Positions 32,558 to 42,497 of a DNA stretch of 64,000 nucleotides are shown piece after piece; the stretch's first letter is position 1, and each line of letters opens with the position of its first letter. This DNA is from CAIJXB01 sp964455905 (GTDB taxonomy: Bacteria; Chlamydiota; Chlamydiia; Chlamydiales; Rhabdochlamydiaceae). Location: NCBI GenBank assembly GCA_964455905.1, contig CAYVYN010000008.1, positions 1 to 64,000 on the forward strand, given 5' to 3'. The position numbers and the translations under genes are program-made. The notes under the pieces were generated by a model. The model did no database searches, was not told the origin of the DNA, and saw only the letters and a list, made by a program, of their open reading frames with translations.

Positions 32558-35500
32558 TTATATCTGTAAGTGTTCCTTTAGGAAGGGTGCTGTTTTCGAG
32601 TTTATACAAAGGGCGACTTTTTCAGGAGTGCCTTGAGAAAGTACAAATCCTCCTTTAGGTCCTGCTCCTGGGCCTATATCTACAAGATAGTCACACTGAG
32701 CGATAAGGTCAAGATGGTGTTCTATCAAGACTACTGTATTGCCGCCTTCTACAAGAGCGTGGAAAATAGAAACTAGCTTTTCGATGTCGACGCTGTGTAG
32801 TCCTATCGAAGGTTCATCAAAAAGATAAAGAGTTTTTCCTGTGGATCTTTTAGAAAGTTCGCAGCTAAGTCTTAGCCTTTGAGATTCTCCACCAGAAAGA
32901 GAGGCGACGGATTGTCCAAGCGTTAAATAGCCTAATCCTACCGAAGTAAGAGCATTTAGGATTTTTGTGATTTTGGGAATAGCAGAAAAAAAGATTTTGG
33001 CTTCGTTTACAGATAGTCTTAGAACGTCGCCTAGTGTTTTTTCTTTAAATGTCACAGATAGCGCTAGAGGATTTAGCTTAGATCCTTTGCAAGATTCACA
33101 TTCAACTTGGACTTTAGGTAAAAATTGCAGTGAAACACTTCTTGTGCCTAGACCAAAACAGGATGTACACATGCCTTTTTTGTGGTTGTAACTAAAGTTT
33201 TTAGCTTGAAGTCCTCGCATTTTAGCTTCGGGCAATGATGCGTAAAGGTGTCTTAGGGGCGTGAGTAGTTCTGTATATGTACTGATATCAGCTCTAATCG
33301 TTGTTCCAACTGGATTTTGATCGAGCACAATTAATTTGTCAAAGGCGTTAAGCCCTTCGATATGGGGGTCTTGTTCTATGTTTTTATTTCGTTTTTTTGC
33401 TAACACGGCTTTTTCAGCGGCAGGACGGAGGATATCCATGAGAAGGGTCGATTTTCCCGAACCAGAAACTCCAGTAAGACAGCTAAGGCATCTTGTAGGT
33501 AAAGCTATCTCAATATTTTTTAGGTTGTGCAGTGTTGCATTTTTTATCGTAATAAAGGATTGAGATGTTCGCCTTTTACTAGGGTATCCAATTTTTTTTC
33601 TGCCACTTAGGTATGCCCCTGTTAGGGAATTTGGATCTGTTAAAATTTCTGCTAATGAGCCACTAGATAGTATTTGACCTCCCTCTATGCCACTTCCAGG
33701 TCCAAAATCGACAATGTGATCTGCTATTTCTATCGTAAGAGGATCGTGTTCTACTAAAATAAGTGTGTTGCCTAGTTTTTGGAGCTTTTTAAGCGCTTGA
33801 TTGAGAAGAATATTATCGTGCGGGTGAAGGCCTATTGTGGGTTCGTCTAAAACATAAAGGCATCCTGTAAGTCCGCTACCGAGCTGTCTACTTAGGCGAA
33901 CTCTTTGAGTTTCTCCTCCACTTAGTGAAGGAGCACTTCGATCTAGGGAAAGATATCCGAGGCCGATTTCAATTAATAATTCTAGGCGTTTTGAGATCTG
34001 TAAAAGAGGCTCTTCTAAAAGTTCTTTTTTTTGTGCTGTATTGGGAATCGACCTAATGAACGAAAGAGAGTCTTCGATGGTCTTTTTACAAAGAGAAGGG
34101 AGAGAGACTCCCTCTACTCTCACGTTTCTTGCAAGGGGGGAAAGCCTACTTCCCTCACAGCTTGGGCATGTTTTTTCTTTAAGAAGCAAAGAGAGAATGT
34201 ATCGAATATTTCCAAGAGGGCTCTTAGTGTATTGAATGAGAAGGGGGAGCAAGCCTTTCCAGGTAAGACATCCTTTTTTAGACGGTGTAGAAGGCGCTCC
34301 TTCTAAGAAGACATGAAGATCTTCTTTGGAAAGTTGAGTCAGTGGTATGGTAGGATCGATTCCTAAATCTAAAAGGATTTTGGAAAATATTTTTATAGTT
34401 GTAGAGGTGGTGTTTTCTTTACAAACAAGTAAAAGGAGGTCTATTGGTGATAGAAGAAGTAGATCATGAAGAAGTAATTCGTCAGCCCCATATTGAAAAC
34501 CTAATCCAAGACAGTCGGGACACATTCCTTGTTCTGTATTAAAAGAAAAAGAGTGGGGGGTTATGGGTGGATACGATTTTCCTGTGCTTTCTACTGTAAA
34601 AGCGAGATTGAAGAAAAGATCTTTTTGTTCCGTTGTTAAGATGACTGTATCTTTCGAAAAGGACGTGGCTACTTCTATGGCTTCAAAGATACGCTTTCGA
34701 CTATCTGTATCTATCATAAGACGGTCAACAACAAGAAACAGTTCATTTTTTTTCTTTGGGTCCCACGGGATCGTATCTTCTAGTTCGTAAAAAGTGCCGT
34801 TTAGTCTTACACGAACAAACCCTTGTTTTAAGGCTTTTTCTTTAAGGTCTTCGAAGGATTCTTTTTTCGAGGCTTTTAGAGGGGTTAAAATGATTAGTTT
34901 CGAGTTTGTTGGAAGTTCCATAGCCTTATCAACAATATAAGAAGGGCTCACTTGCTTGATTTCTTCGCCTGTTTCAGGACAGAAAGCTGTTCCTAAGTGA
35001 CAATATACGATCCGTAAATAATCATATATTTCAGTAATTGTTCCAACCGTACTTCTTGGATTGCCGGCGTGATTTTTTTGTTCTATAGCAATTGAAGCTA
35101 GAAGACCTTCAATATAGTCTACTTTAGGCTTTGGCATCTGTTTCACAAATTGTCTTGCATAATGTGAAAGAGAATCGGTGTAGCGTCTTTGCCCTTCAGA
35201 GTAGATCGTTTCAAAAGCTAAAGAGCTTTTTCCGCACCCGGATGGTCCTGTAAATACGGTGATTGCTTTAAGAGGTATTTCTAGATCAAGGTTTTTTAGG
35301 TTGTTTTGTTGAGCGCCTCGAATAGTGATTTTTTCTATCGGTGCGTAGGTTATTTGTTGCTTTTCTTTTGAAATAGTTTTCTTTTTCATCGCCTGAAGGA
35401 GGGCTAACCCTGTTGCTGTTTTTTGTTTGGCGATTTTCTCAGGAGGACCTTCTGAGATCACTTTTCCACCGTATTCTCCAGCTTCAGGTCCCATATCTAT

Positions 35501-38197
35501 AATCCAATCTGCTGTTTTTATACAGTCTGTATTGTGCTCGATCAGTAAAACTGTATTTCCTTTGTCTACAAGAGTGTGAAGGACTTTGAGTAGATTGTTG
35601 ATGTCATGGAAGTGAAGTCCTGTTGTGGGTTCATCAAGGATATAGAGTGTTTTTCCGGTAGAGGGCCTTGTTAACTCTTTAGCCAACTTAATTCTTTCAG
35701 CTTCTCCTCCAGATAATGTGGGGGATGGTTGCCCTAGTTTGATGTAGTCTAGACCTACTTGGATGAGAAAATCTAGTTTAGATCGTATTTTAGGTTGGTC
35801 TTGAAAAAAAGAGGTAGCTTCTAAAACAGTCATTTCTAGGATGTCATGAATGTTTTTTCCTTTAAATCGAATAGATAGCGTTGTTTCATCAAAACGTTTT
35901 CCTAAACAAGTAGTACAGGTACTCCAGGCATCATCTAAGAAGTCCATATCGATTTTAACCATTCCCATACCTGAGCATGTCATACAACAGCCCTCTTTTA
36001 CGTTGAAACTAAAGCGCCCGGCGCTAAACCCAAGAGCTCTACTACTTGGGAGTTCTGTAAATAGGTCTCTGATATCATCGAAGATTTTTAGATAGGTAGC
36101 TGGATTAGATCTCGGTGTTTTACCAATAGGACTCTGATCAATAGCTATGATTTTATCAATGTGATCAAGCCCTTGAATTGATCCGTAAGAGCCTGTTGGT
36201 AGAGATGTTTCTTGAAGATGGTTTGAGATAGCTGGGTAAAGAGTATCGATAATTAGGGAGGATTTACCTGAACCAGAGACCCCTGTAATACAAAGAAAAA
36301 CGCCTAAAGGGATAGCGACAGATACGTTTTGTAAATTGTGATGCGATGCTTTTTCTAAGTAGAGTTGTTTATTTGGATCTATTTTTCGTTTTTTAGAAGA
36401 GGGTAGTTTTAGCTTTCCTGAAAGGTATCCTCCTGTTAAAGATTCTTTTGCTTCGAGGATGTCTTGTATCTGCCCTTCAGCAACAATCGTGCCTCCATTT
36501 TGTCCAGCAAGAGGTCCTACGTCTACGATGTAGTCAGAAGCTAAAATGGTTTCTTCATCATGTTCAACGACAATTACTGTATTTCCTTTATTTTTTAAAT
36601 GTATAAGTGTGTCTAAAAGTTTTTGATTGTCTCTTGGGTGAAGGCCTATAGAGGGTTCGTCGAGAATGTAGGTGGCTCCGACTAATCCAGATCCGATTTG
36701 AGAAGCTAAGCGAACCCTTTGCCCTTCTCCTCCAGAAAGTGAAGGGGAGAGGCGCTCTAAAGAAAGGTAGTGGAGTCCTACTTGCGATAAAAAAGAAAGT
36801 CTTTCTAGAATTTCTTTAACGAGTTCTGAGGCGATAATTTTTTCTTTTTCTTTTAGAGGTAGCGCTTTAAAAAAAAGAGCTAGATTTTGGATGGATAGAG
36901 AGCAGATTTCTTGTATAGTTTTATCACCGAGCTTTGCAGCAGAAGGGTAGGGTTTTAATCGCGATCCTAAGCAGTCTCTACATGTTGTTTCATGAAAGTA
37001 TTCTTTCATTTTTGTTTTGTAAGATTCACTTTGAGCTGCAAAATACTTTTGTTTGGCTTCGTAGAGGATTCCCTTCCATTCAACATATTCTGTAAAAGTG
37101 CCTTTTTCTTTGTGAACAAAGATCATTTTGGTCCAGCGTTCTTTTGTTCCGTAAAGAAAAAGATCTTTTGCTTTTTTAGGTAGATTTTTCCAGGGCGTAG
37201 TTAGGTCACACTTAGCCATTTTGGCTAAATTGGTATAAATATTGCCGTAACGAATCGTTTGAAACGATCCTGCTACTTTGCAAAAGTCCTCTGATAAGCT
37301 TTTTTCTTCATCTATTATTTTAGAAAGATCAAATTCTTGACTTAACCCAAGTCCAAGGCAACAAGGACACATTCCAGCTGGATGGTTAAAAGAAAAGTCT
37401 TGAGGTGTTAAAGCAGGGTAGGAAATTCCGGAGCCTTTGCTGTAGGCATGAATGGAAAAAAGTTTTTCTTCGAGTGTGTCTGGCTGGAGTACTATCGCAA
37501 GCCCTTTTCCATAATCAAGAGCTGTTTGAAGTGCTTCGATGATTCTTGTTCTATTATTTTTATGGATTTGGATCCTATCGATGACAAGGTCGACATCGTG
37601 GGGTAGGAAGCCATCTAAAGAAAGGTCCTCTTCTATACTCACAAGCATTCCATCAAGCCTAATTTTCGTGAATCCTTTTTTCAGAAGGTCTTTGAACTCT
37701 TCTTTGAATTCTCCTTTTTTTTGGGAAAAATAGGGACTTAGGAAAATAACTTTAGAATTTTCTTCGAGCTCAAAGATGGCCGCAAGTATTTCTTCGGTAC
37801 TTTGTCCTGTTACTCGTTCTTGGCTGATAGGACAGTATGGGATTCCTATTTTTGCAAAAAGAACTCTTAGGAAATCATAGATACCTGTGATAGTCCCAAC
37901 AGTACTTCTAGGATTTTTACTGATCGTTTTTTGTTCAATGGCTATTGTTGGTGAAATTCCTTCAATACTATCTGCTTTAGGTTTAGGGAATTCTCCAAGA
38001 TGCCTTCTTGCGTAACTAGAAAGAGATTCTACGTAGCGTCTTTGTCCTTCCATATAAATCGTATCAAAAGCTAGTGAGGATTTGCCAGAACCAGAAACGC
38101 CAGTAAAGGCTATTAATTGATTGGGTTCTAAAGATAAGTTAACGCCTTTAAGATTATGAACTCGAACGTTTTTCAGTGTGATTTTTTCTTGTTGCAT
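32558..38197 (-). CDS. uvrA: Double-length excinuclease ABC subunit A
   Basis: A 1879-aa protein that is two UvrA chains joined head to tail; normal UvrA is ~940 aa. Each half has two ABC modules. The first half starts GVSGSGKSSLAFDTIYMEGQ and has CPCCLGLGLSQE and CMTCSGMGM zinc-finger segments. The second half restarts near residue ~960 with TGPSGCGKSSLAFETIYSEG and has CPDCLGLGF, CPSCEGSRLSP, CTSCFGLGT and CESCKGSKLNP. Four LSGGE-type signatures are seen. UvrA finds bulky DNA lesions and loads UvrB in nucleotide excision repair; the enzyme is normally a dimer, so this is a covalent pseudo-dimer. The tandem form is typical of chlamydiae. Confidence 0.97.
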   Translation of the reverse strand: MQQEKITLKNVRVHNLKGVNLSLEPNQLIAFTGVSGSGKSSLAFDTIYMEGQRRYVESLSSYARRHLGEFPKPKADSIEGISPTIAIEQKTISKNPRSTVGTITGIYDFLRVLFAKIGIPYCPISQERVTGQSTEEILAAIFELEENSKVIFLSPYFSQKKGEFKEEFKDLLKKGFTKIRLDGMLVSIEEDLSLDGFLPHDVDLVIDRIQIHKNNRTRIIEALQTALDYGKGLAIVLQPDTLEEKLFSIHAYSKGSGISYPALTPQDFSFNHPAGMCPCCLGLGLSQEFDLSKIIDEEKSLSEDFCKVAGSFQTIRYGNIYTNLAKMAKCDLTTPWKNLPKKAKDLFLYGTKERWTKMIFVHKEKGTFTEYVEWKGILYEAKQKYFAAQSESYKTKMKEYFHETTCRDCLGSRLKPYPSAAKLGDKTIQEICSLSIQNLALFFKALPLKEKEKIIASELVKEILERLSFLSQVGLHYLSLERLSPSLSGGEGQRVRLASQIGSGLVGATYILDEPSIGLHPRDNQKLLDTLIHLKNKGNTVIVVEHDEETILASDYIVDVGPLAGQNGGTIVAEGQIQDILEAKESLTGGYLSGKLKLPSSKKRKIDPNKQLYLEKASHHNLQNVSVAIPLGVFLCITGVSGSGKSSLIIDTLYPAISNHLQETSLPTGSYGSIQGLDHIDKIIAIDQSPIGKTPRSNPATYLKIFDDIRDLFTELPSSRALGFSAGRFSFNVKEGCCMTCSGMGMVKIDMDFLDDAWSTCTTCLGKRFDETTLSIRFKGKNIHDILEMTVLEATSFFQDQPKIRSKLDFLIQVGLDYIKLGQPSPTLSGGEAERIKLAKELTRPSTGKTLYILDEPTTGLHFHDINNLLKVLHTLVDKGNTVLLIEHNTDCIKTADWIIDMGPEAGEYGGKVISEGPPEKIAKQKTATGLALLQAMKKKTISKEKQQITYAPIEKITIRGAQQNNLKNLDLEIPLKAITVFTGPSGCGKSSLAFETIYSEGQRRYTDSLSHYARQFVKQMPKPKVDYIEGLLASIAIEQKNHAGNPRSTVGTITEIYDYLRIVYCHLGTAFCPETGEEIKQVSPSYIVDKAMELPTNSKLIILTPLKASKKESFEDLKEKALKQGFVRVRLNGTFYELEDTIPWDPKKKNELFLVVDRLMIDTDSRKRIFEAIEVATSFSKDTVILTTEQKDLFFNLAFTVESTGKSYPPITPHSFSFNTEQGMCPDCLGLGFQYGADELLLHDLLLLSPIDLLLLVCKENTTSTTIKIFSKILLDLGIDPTIPLTQLSKEDLHVFLEGAPSTPSKKGCLTWKGLLPLLIQYTKSPLGNIRYILSLLLKEKTCPSCEGSRLSPLARNVRVEGVSLPSLCKKTIEDSLSFIRSIPNTAQKKELLEEPLLQISKRLELLIEIGLGYLSLDRSAPSLSGGETQRVRLSRQLGSGLTGCLYVLDEPTIGLHPHDNILLNQALKKLQKLGNTLILVEHDPLTIEIADHIVDFGPGSGIEGGQILSSGSLAEILTDPNSLTGAYLSGRKKIGYPSKRRTSQSFITIKNATLHNLKNIEIALPTRCLSCLTGVSGSGKSTLLMDILRPAAEKAVLAKKRNKNIEQDPHIEGLNAFDKLIVLDQNPVGTTIRADISTYTELLTPLRHLYASLPEAKMRGLQAKNFSYNHKKGMCTSCFGLGTRSVSLQFLPKVQVECESCKGSKLNPLALSVTFKEKTLGDVLRLSVNEAKIFFSAIPKITKILNALTSVGLGYLTLGQSVASLSGGESQRLRLSCELSKRSTGKTLYLFDEPSIGLHSVDIEKLVSIFHALVEGGNTVVLIEHHLDLIAQCDYLVDIGPGAGPKGGFVLSQGTPEKVALCINSKTAPFLKEHLQI

Positions 38198-38216
38198 GAG
38201 TAGGATTTTTCGTTTT

Positions 38217-39200
38217 TTATGTATTTTTTAAGGAGGATTCTAGAAGGACAAACTCCTTAAATACCTCTTCTGAGGATAGGGATGATAGATTAGATGTCTT
38301 TATATGTCTTTGGTTTTTTCCTTTTGTCCCTGTAAGCAAGGGATCAGTAGGTCCGTATAATGTTATATTAGGAGTCCCTAACGCTGCTGCGATATGACTT
38401 AGGCCTGTATCTAATGAAATCATAGCTTTTGCTTTTTGAATTATATAAGCAACCTGTCCAAGAGGTAGCTTAGGAAGCGCTATAACCTTTTCATTTAGCA
38501 CCAGTCGTTTAGCTCTCTTTAGTTCTTGTTCATTTCCTCCGGGAATTACGATGAAATAGTTGGATTGTGTTAATTTTTCAATTAGTTCTTTCCAATTACT
38601 TTCAGTCCAAAGTTTAGAGGGGTGACTAGTAATAGGTGCTACTAAGATAAACGAGGAGGGAAGGTCAATATTTGGTTTAATAAGTTGGTTCTCGTTGATT
38701 TCGTAGCTAGGTTCGTTATTTGGCATTTCGTAGCCTAAAGCAAACGCAAATAAGGACCTTAGCTTTTCAATAGCATGATTTTTTTTGAACACTTTTGCTT
38801 TTTTTTTATAAAAGAAATGCGCTCCCCATTCAGGAATTGAAGAACCGCTAAATCCTACAAGGGGGCCTTTAGCAAAAAGGCTTAAAATAGCTGTTTTAAA
38901 GTTTCCATGAGCATCGATCACAAGATCGTAGTCAGTTTTTTTTACTTCTTGGATCATCCTGTGAATTTCTTTGAAAGTTGATTTTTGAGAGAGCTTTTTG
39001 CGCCACTGTCTATGATTTGTTTGGATTATTTTATCTATAGATGGATGCCAAGAAGCTATTTCATGGAAATTTTTATCAATAATCCAGTCGAATGAAATCC
39101 CTGGGCAATTTTTTTTTGCATCAGTTAATGCCGGAAGGAGGTGAACTAGGTCTCCCATAGAGGCTAGTTTCGTGATTAAAACTTTGGGAGACTTTCCCAT
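38217..39200 (-). CDS. waaC: Lipopolysaccharide heptosyltransferase I-like (GT9)
   Basis: A 327-aa glycosyltransferase of family 9. The WaaC signature opens the protein: VLITKLASMGDLVHLLPALT, ISFDWIIDKNFHEIASWHPS, and RQWRKKLS. The C-terminal donor-binding block contains SLDTGLSHIAAALGTPNITL and YGPTDPLLTG. WaaC adds the first heptose to Kdo in the LPS core, at the inner face of the cytoplasmic membrane. Chlamydia itself makes a heptose-free LPS, so this fits environmental chlamydiae with a longer core. Its ribosome site (AAGGAT) lies within the end of the upstream transporter gene, 2 bp away. uvrA follows 19 bp downstream. Confidence 0.9.
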   Translation of the reverse strand: MGKSPKVLITKLASMGDLVHLLPALTDAKKNCPGISFDWIIDKNFHEIASWHPSIDKIIQTNHRQWRKKLSQKSTFKEIHRMIQEVKKTDYDLVIDAHGNFKTAILSLFAKGPLVGFSGSSIPEWGAHFFYKKKAKVFKKNHAIEKLRSLFAFALGYEMPNNEPSYEINENQLIKPNIDLPSSFILVAPITSHPSKLWTESNWKELIEKLTQSNYFIVIPGGNEQELKRAKRLVLNEKVIALPKLPLGQVAYIIQKAKAMISLDTGLSHIAAALGTPNITLYGPTDPLLTGTKGKNQRHIKTSNLSSLSSEEVFKEFVLLESSLKNT

Positions 39201-39202
39201 TT

Positions 39203-40150
39203 TTATCCTTCTTCTAAATTAGCCTGCAATCTGGTTTCTTTTTTTATATAGCCTTGTCTTAGTTCTGCATAATAAACAAGAGAAAGACCAGAAGAAACGA
39301 TGGCTGTTGATAAGAAAATAGTCCAAGATAAAGGCTCATTTAGGAATATCCAGCCATTTAAAGAAGCAAAAACAGGACTTAAAAGCCCCATAAAAGATAG
39401 GAAGGTAGCTGTATAACGTCTTAGCATTAAACCATAGAGGTTGTAGCAGACGATGTTAAATAGCCCAGTCATAATCACTACGCCTTTTACTACGTCAAAT
39501 GTATGACCTTCTGTGATGGGTAAAGGATTCCATGGGTCGACAAAAAAGGAGTGTATCAGCGCTAGTCCACCCCCAAAAAGCATGCTAATCCCGTTAGCCA
39601 TAAGGGGGGATATTTCTGTGTTTTTTAAGTTAACACGTAGAAGGATCCAACCATATACGCTAAATAAAACGGCTGCCATTACAGAAAGAGTCGGCCAAGA
39701 AAGGAAGTTAGTTTGAAAGAGTTCTTCTGAGCCAGTCTGGGTAAAAAGCACAGGTAAAATACCAATGAACCCTATTCCTAGCCCAACCCATTTCGTTTTA
39801 TTCATTTTTTCTTTGAAATATATATAGGAGAAGAGGGCTGCAAAAAATGGAGATAGGCTGTAAATAAAACAAGCTTTAGCGGCAGATAGATGTTGTAAGC
39901 CCCAAAATTCACAGATGTTTGTCAAGTAGACGCTGAAAAATCCTAGAAGTAGTAGCGAGATCCACTGCTTTCTTTCCATTTTGAATTGAGATCTCTTACG
40001 GATTGCCAAGTATCCTATTAAAAGGATTGCAGCAAGCATCATTCGAAATCCTGTTAAAAAAATAGGGGAACTAAAGGTTAATGCCAGCTTTCCTAAAGAA
40101 AAGACGCTAGACCAAACGGCATACATGGCAATAATTAAGAAAATAGACAT
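39203..40150 (-). CDS. EamA/DMT-family transporter
   Basis: A 315-aa membrane protein with ten predicted segments arranged as two EamA repeats (~3-135 and ~150-295). The first repeat ends LSAAKACFIYSLSPFFAALF and SYIYFKEKMNKTKWVGLGIG; the second ends FMGLLSPVFASLNGWIFLNE. DMT transporters move amino acids, nucleotides or other metabolites; related chlamydial proteins import S-adenosylmethionine or amino acids. The substrate cannot be told from sequence. It is the first gene of a run leading to waaC. Confidence 0.88.
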   Translation of the reverse strand: MSIFLIIAMYAVWSSVFSLGKLALTFSSPIFLTGFRMMLAAILLIGYLAIRKRSQFKMERKQWISLLLLGFFSVYLTNICEFWGLQHLSAAKACFIYSLSPFFAALFSYIYFKEKMNKTKWVGLGIGFIGILPVLFTQTGSEELFQTNFLSWPTLSVMAAVLFSVYGWILLRVNLKNTEISPLMANGISMLFGGGLALIHSFFVDPWNPLPITEGHTFDVVKGVVIMTGLFNIVCYNLYGLMLRRYTATFLSFMGLLSPVFASLNGWIFLNEPLSWTIFLSTAIVSSGLSLVYYAELRQGYIKKETRLQANLEEG

Positions 40151-40349
40151 GGAAAAACCTATAGTTTAAAGAATATTAGAATCTTATCAAAAAAATAGTG
40201 TTTTAGTCAAATCAATAAAATTAACAAATAAACTATTTATTTTATTTATTTTGTTTTGTAGGATTAAAATAAAGATGATTAATTATTTGTTTGAGAACTT
40301 TAGTGGGTTATTCTTTTTGTAATTAAACGTCATCTGATGGGGATTATAT

Positions 40350-41333
40350 ATGATAAAGAGAATTGCAGTGACTGGTGGGGCTGGACAAATTGCTTATAGC
40401 CTACTATTTCGATTGGCTGTTGGTGAACTTTTCGGGAAAGATCAAGAAATTTCTTTGCATATTTTAGAGGTCCCTGAAGCTTTAGCCGCTTTACGTGGTG
40501 TTGCGATGGAACTTGAAGATTGCGCTTTCCCTCTTTTAAGAGAGATTCACATAGGATCTGATCCTATGGAGATTTTTAAAGATGTTGATTGCGCTTTTTT
40601 GGTAGGAGCAAAACCAAGGGGCCCTGGAATGGAAAGAAAAGATCTTCTAGTTGATAACGGTTCTATCTTTGTTTCCCAAGGGGTCGCATTAAATACTGTG
40701 GCAAAGAAAGATGTCGTTGTTCTTGTAGTTGGCAATCCTTGTAACACCAATTGTCTGATAGCAAGAAGCTTTGCTAAAAGAATAGACCCAAACCGTTTTT
40801 TTTCAATGACACGCCTAGATCAAAATAGGGCAGCTTCGTTCCTTTCTCAAAAAGCTGGAGTTTCCGTAGATCAGATATCCGATATGATCATTTGGGGGAA
40901 TCATTCTTCTACGCAGGTGCCTGATTTTCTTCATGCAAAAATTAATGGCTCGCCTGTGTTAGATGTTTTATCAGGACAAAGACAGTGGTTGGAATCAGAG
41001 TTTTTTACCAAAGTGCAAAAAAGAGGCGCTGAGGTAATTAATGCTAGAGGGAAGTCTTCAGCAGCCTCTGCCGCCTCAGCTGCTCTAGATGCAATGCACT
41101 CTTTATTATTCCCTACAAAAAATCTTTTTTCGATGGGCCTTTCTGCTTTAGGAAATCCATACGGTATACACGAAGATCTTATTTTTTCTTTCCCATGCCA
41201 AAGTTTAGGAAATGGCCAGGTTGAGATTGTCGGGGGATTTACCTTTGATCTATTTTTAAAGGAGAAAGTTGCCTTGTCTGAGAAAGAATTACTGGAAGAA
41301 AAGCAAATGATTGAATCCTTAATTAATGGGTAG
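40350..41333 (+). CDS. mdh: Malate dehydrogenase
   Basis: A 327-aa NAD-dependent enzyme turning malate into oxaloacetate. The dinucleotide motif GGAGQIAYSLL is at 9-19; LEVPEALAALRGVAMELEDC follows; substrate arginines R90 and R96 are in AKPRGPGMERKDLL; the D157/R160 pair is in MTRLDQNRA; the catalytic H185 is in IWGNHSSTQVPDF. It belongs to the cytosolic-MDH-like/lactate-MDH group of ~330 aa. It is followed 6 bp later by citrate synthase, which uses its product, in one operon. Confidence 0.96.
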   Translation: MIKRIAVTGGAGQIAYSLLFRLAVGELFGKDQEISLHILEVPEALAALRGVAMELEDCAFPLLREIHIGSDPMEIFKDVDCAFLVGAKPRGPGMERKDLLVDNGSIFVSQGVALNTVAKKDVVVLVVGNPCNTNCLIARSFAKRIDPNRFFSMTRLDQNRAASFLSQKAGVSVDQISDMIIWGNHSSTQVPDFLHAKINGSPVLDVLSGQRQWLESEFFTKVQKRGAEVINARGKSSAASAASAALDAMHSLLFPTKNLFSMGLSALGNPYGIHEDLIFSFPCQSLGNGQVEIVGGFTFDLFLKEKVALSEKELLEEKQMIESLING

Positions 41334-41339
41334 TTTCGT

Positions 41340-42497
41340 ATGAATAAAGTTTTATTTGAAATCACGGAAGAGCAACTAGAAACTGGATTGCGAGGTTACC
41401 CTTGTGGCTACTGTCCCACTTCGTATGTCGATCCTATACAAGGCTTATTTTATCTGGGACGGCCTGTCGCAGATCTTGCCTATAAAGACCCCGAGGAAGT
41501 TTTAAGTCTTTTATATTTTGGTAAAGAAGTCGATGCCAAAGAAAAAGAATCTTTCTTATTGGAATTAAAAAAAAGAGCAGCCCTTTCTTCGAAGGTAATA
41601 GACGCAGTGGAGTCTTTGCCAAGAGAGGGGCACCCTATGAAGCTCTTTGCTTCTGCTCTTTTGATTTTAGGAATGGTTGAAGGTTCTAAAGGGTATAGAG
41701 AAGACTGTTTAAATATTATAGCTAAAATACCTCATCTAGCCGCTGTTACTATCAATTATCATGCAGGATGGGGCAAAACTCCATCTCCTAATATCAACCT
41801 TGGATATATGGAACGATTTGCCAATATGTTACAGCTTCCTAATAAGAAGGAAGCCGAACTTGCTAAAGTTTTGAAGTTGTTTAACATTTTGCATTATGAC
41901 CATGGAGGAGGAAATCTTTCTGCTTTTGTCGGGAAGGCTGTGGCTTCTGGACTTGAAGATATGTATGGCTCACTAGCTTCTTCTTTGTGTGCTCTTGCAG
42001 GTCCTAGACATGGCAAAGCTAATCAAGATTGCTTAGTTTTTGTGGAAGAAATATTAAATAGGCTAGGAGAGAATGCAACAGATGCGGAGGTAGAGGCTCT
42101 TTTACGTGATAAATTACGCTTAGGAGAGCTTGTTTTTGGTTTTGGTCATGCTGTTTTGCGTGTAGAAGATCCTAGAGCGACTGTTCTTTATGAGTATGCA
42201 GATGCCCAGTATAAACAACATCCTCTTGTTAAAATAGCTAGAGCTCTTCGTAAGGTTGGCCCTAAAATTTTATCTGAAAATCCCAAGATTTCAAGCCCTT
42301 ATCCGAATGTAGATGCTATTTCAGGAACTCTTTTGATGGCTGCAGGACTTACTTGTCCCGAATATTTTACTGTTTTTTTTGGTCTTTCTAGAGTAGTTGG
42401 AGTTTCTATTCAAATTGTTTATGAGAGGTTGGAGGCAAGGGGTGGCAAGGGGACTCCGATTGTTCGCCCTAAATATATTTATAGGGCTAAAGAATGA
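41340..42497 (+). CDS. gltA: Citrate synthase
   Basis: A 385-aa enzyme condensing oxaloacetate and acetyl-CoA. The active site is complete: H224 in GPRHGKANQD, H270 in GFGHAVLRVEDPRA, and D327 or nearby in PNVDAISG. FNILHYDHGGGNLSAFVGKA (~181-200) is the usual substrate-loop block. Chlamydia lacks this gene; environmental chlamydiae keep it, giving a full entry into the TCA cycle together with mdh (upstream) and aconitase (63256). The stop overlaps the ATG of the porin gene (ATGA). Confidence 0.94.
   Translation: MNKVLFEITEEQLETGLRGYPCGYCPTSYVDPIQGLFYLGRPVADLAYKDPEEVLSLLYFGKEVDAKEKESFLLELKKRAALSSKVIDAVESLPREGHPMKLFASALLILGMVEGSKGYREDCLNIIAKIPHLAAVTINYHAGWGKTPSPNINLGYMERFANMLQLPNKKEAELAKVLKLFNILHYDHGGGNLSAFVGKAVASGLEDMYGSLASSLCALAGPRHGKANQDCLVFVEEILNRLGENATDAEVEALLRDKLRLGELVFGFGHAVLRVEDPRATVLYEYADAQYKQHPLVKIARALRKVGPKILSENPKISSPYPNVDAISGTLLMAAGLTCPEYFTVFFGLSRVVGVSIQIVYERLEARGGKGTPIVRPKYIYRAKE

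Noticed and set aside
34031..34306. 91-aa and other plus-strand ORFs inside uvrA
   Set aside because: Antisense shadows of the giant uvrA with no start signals or domains.
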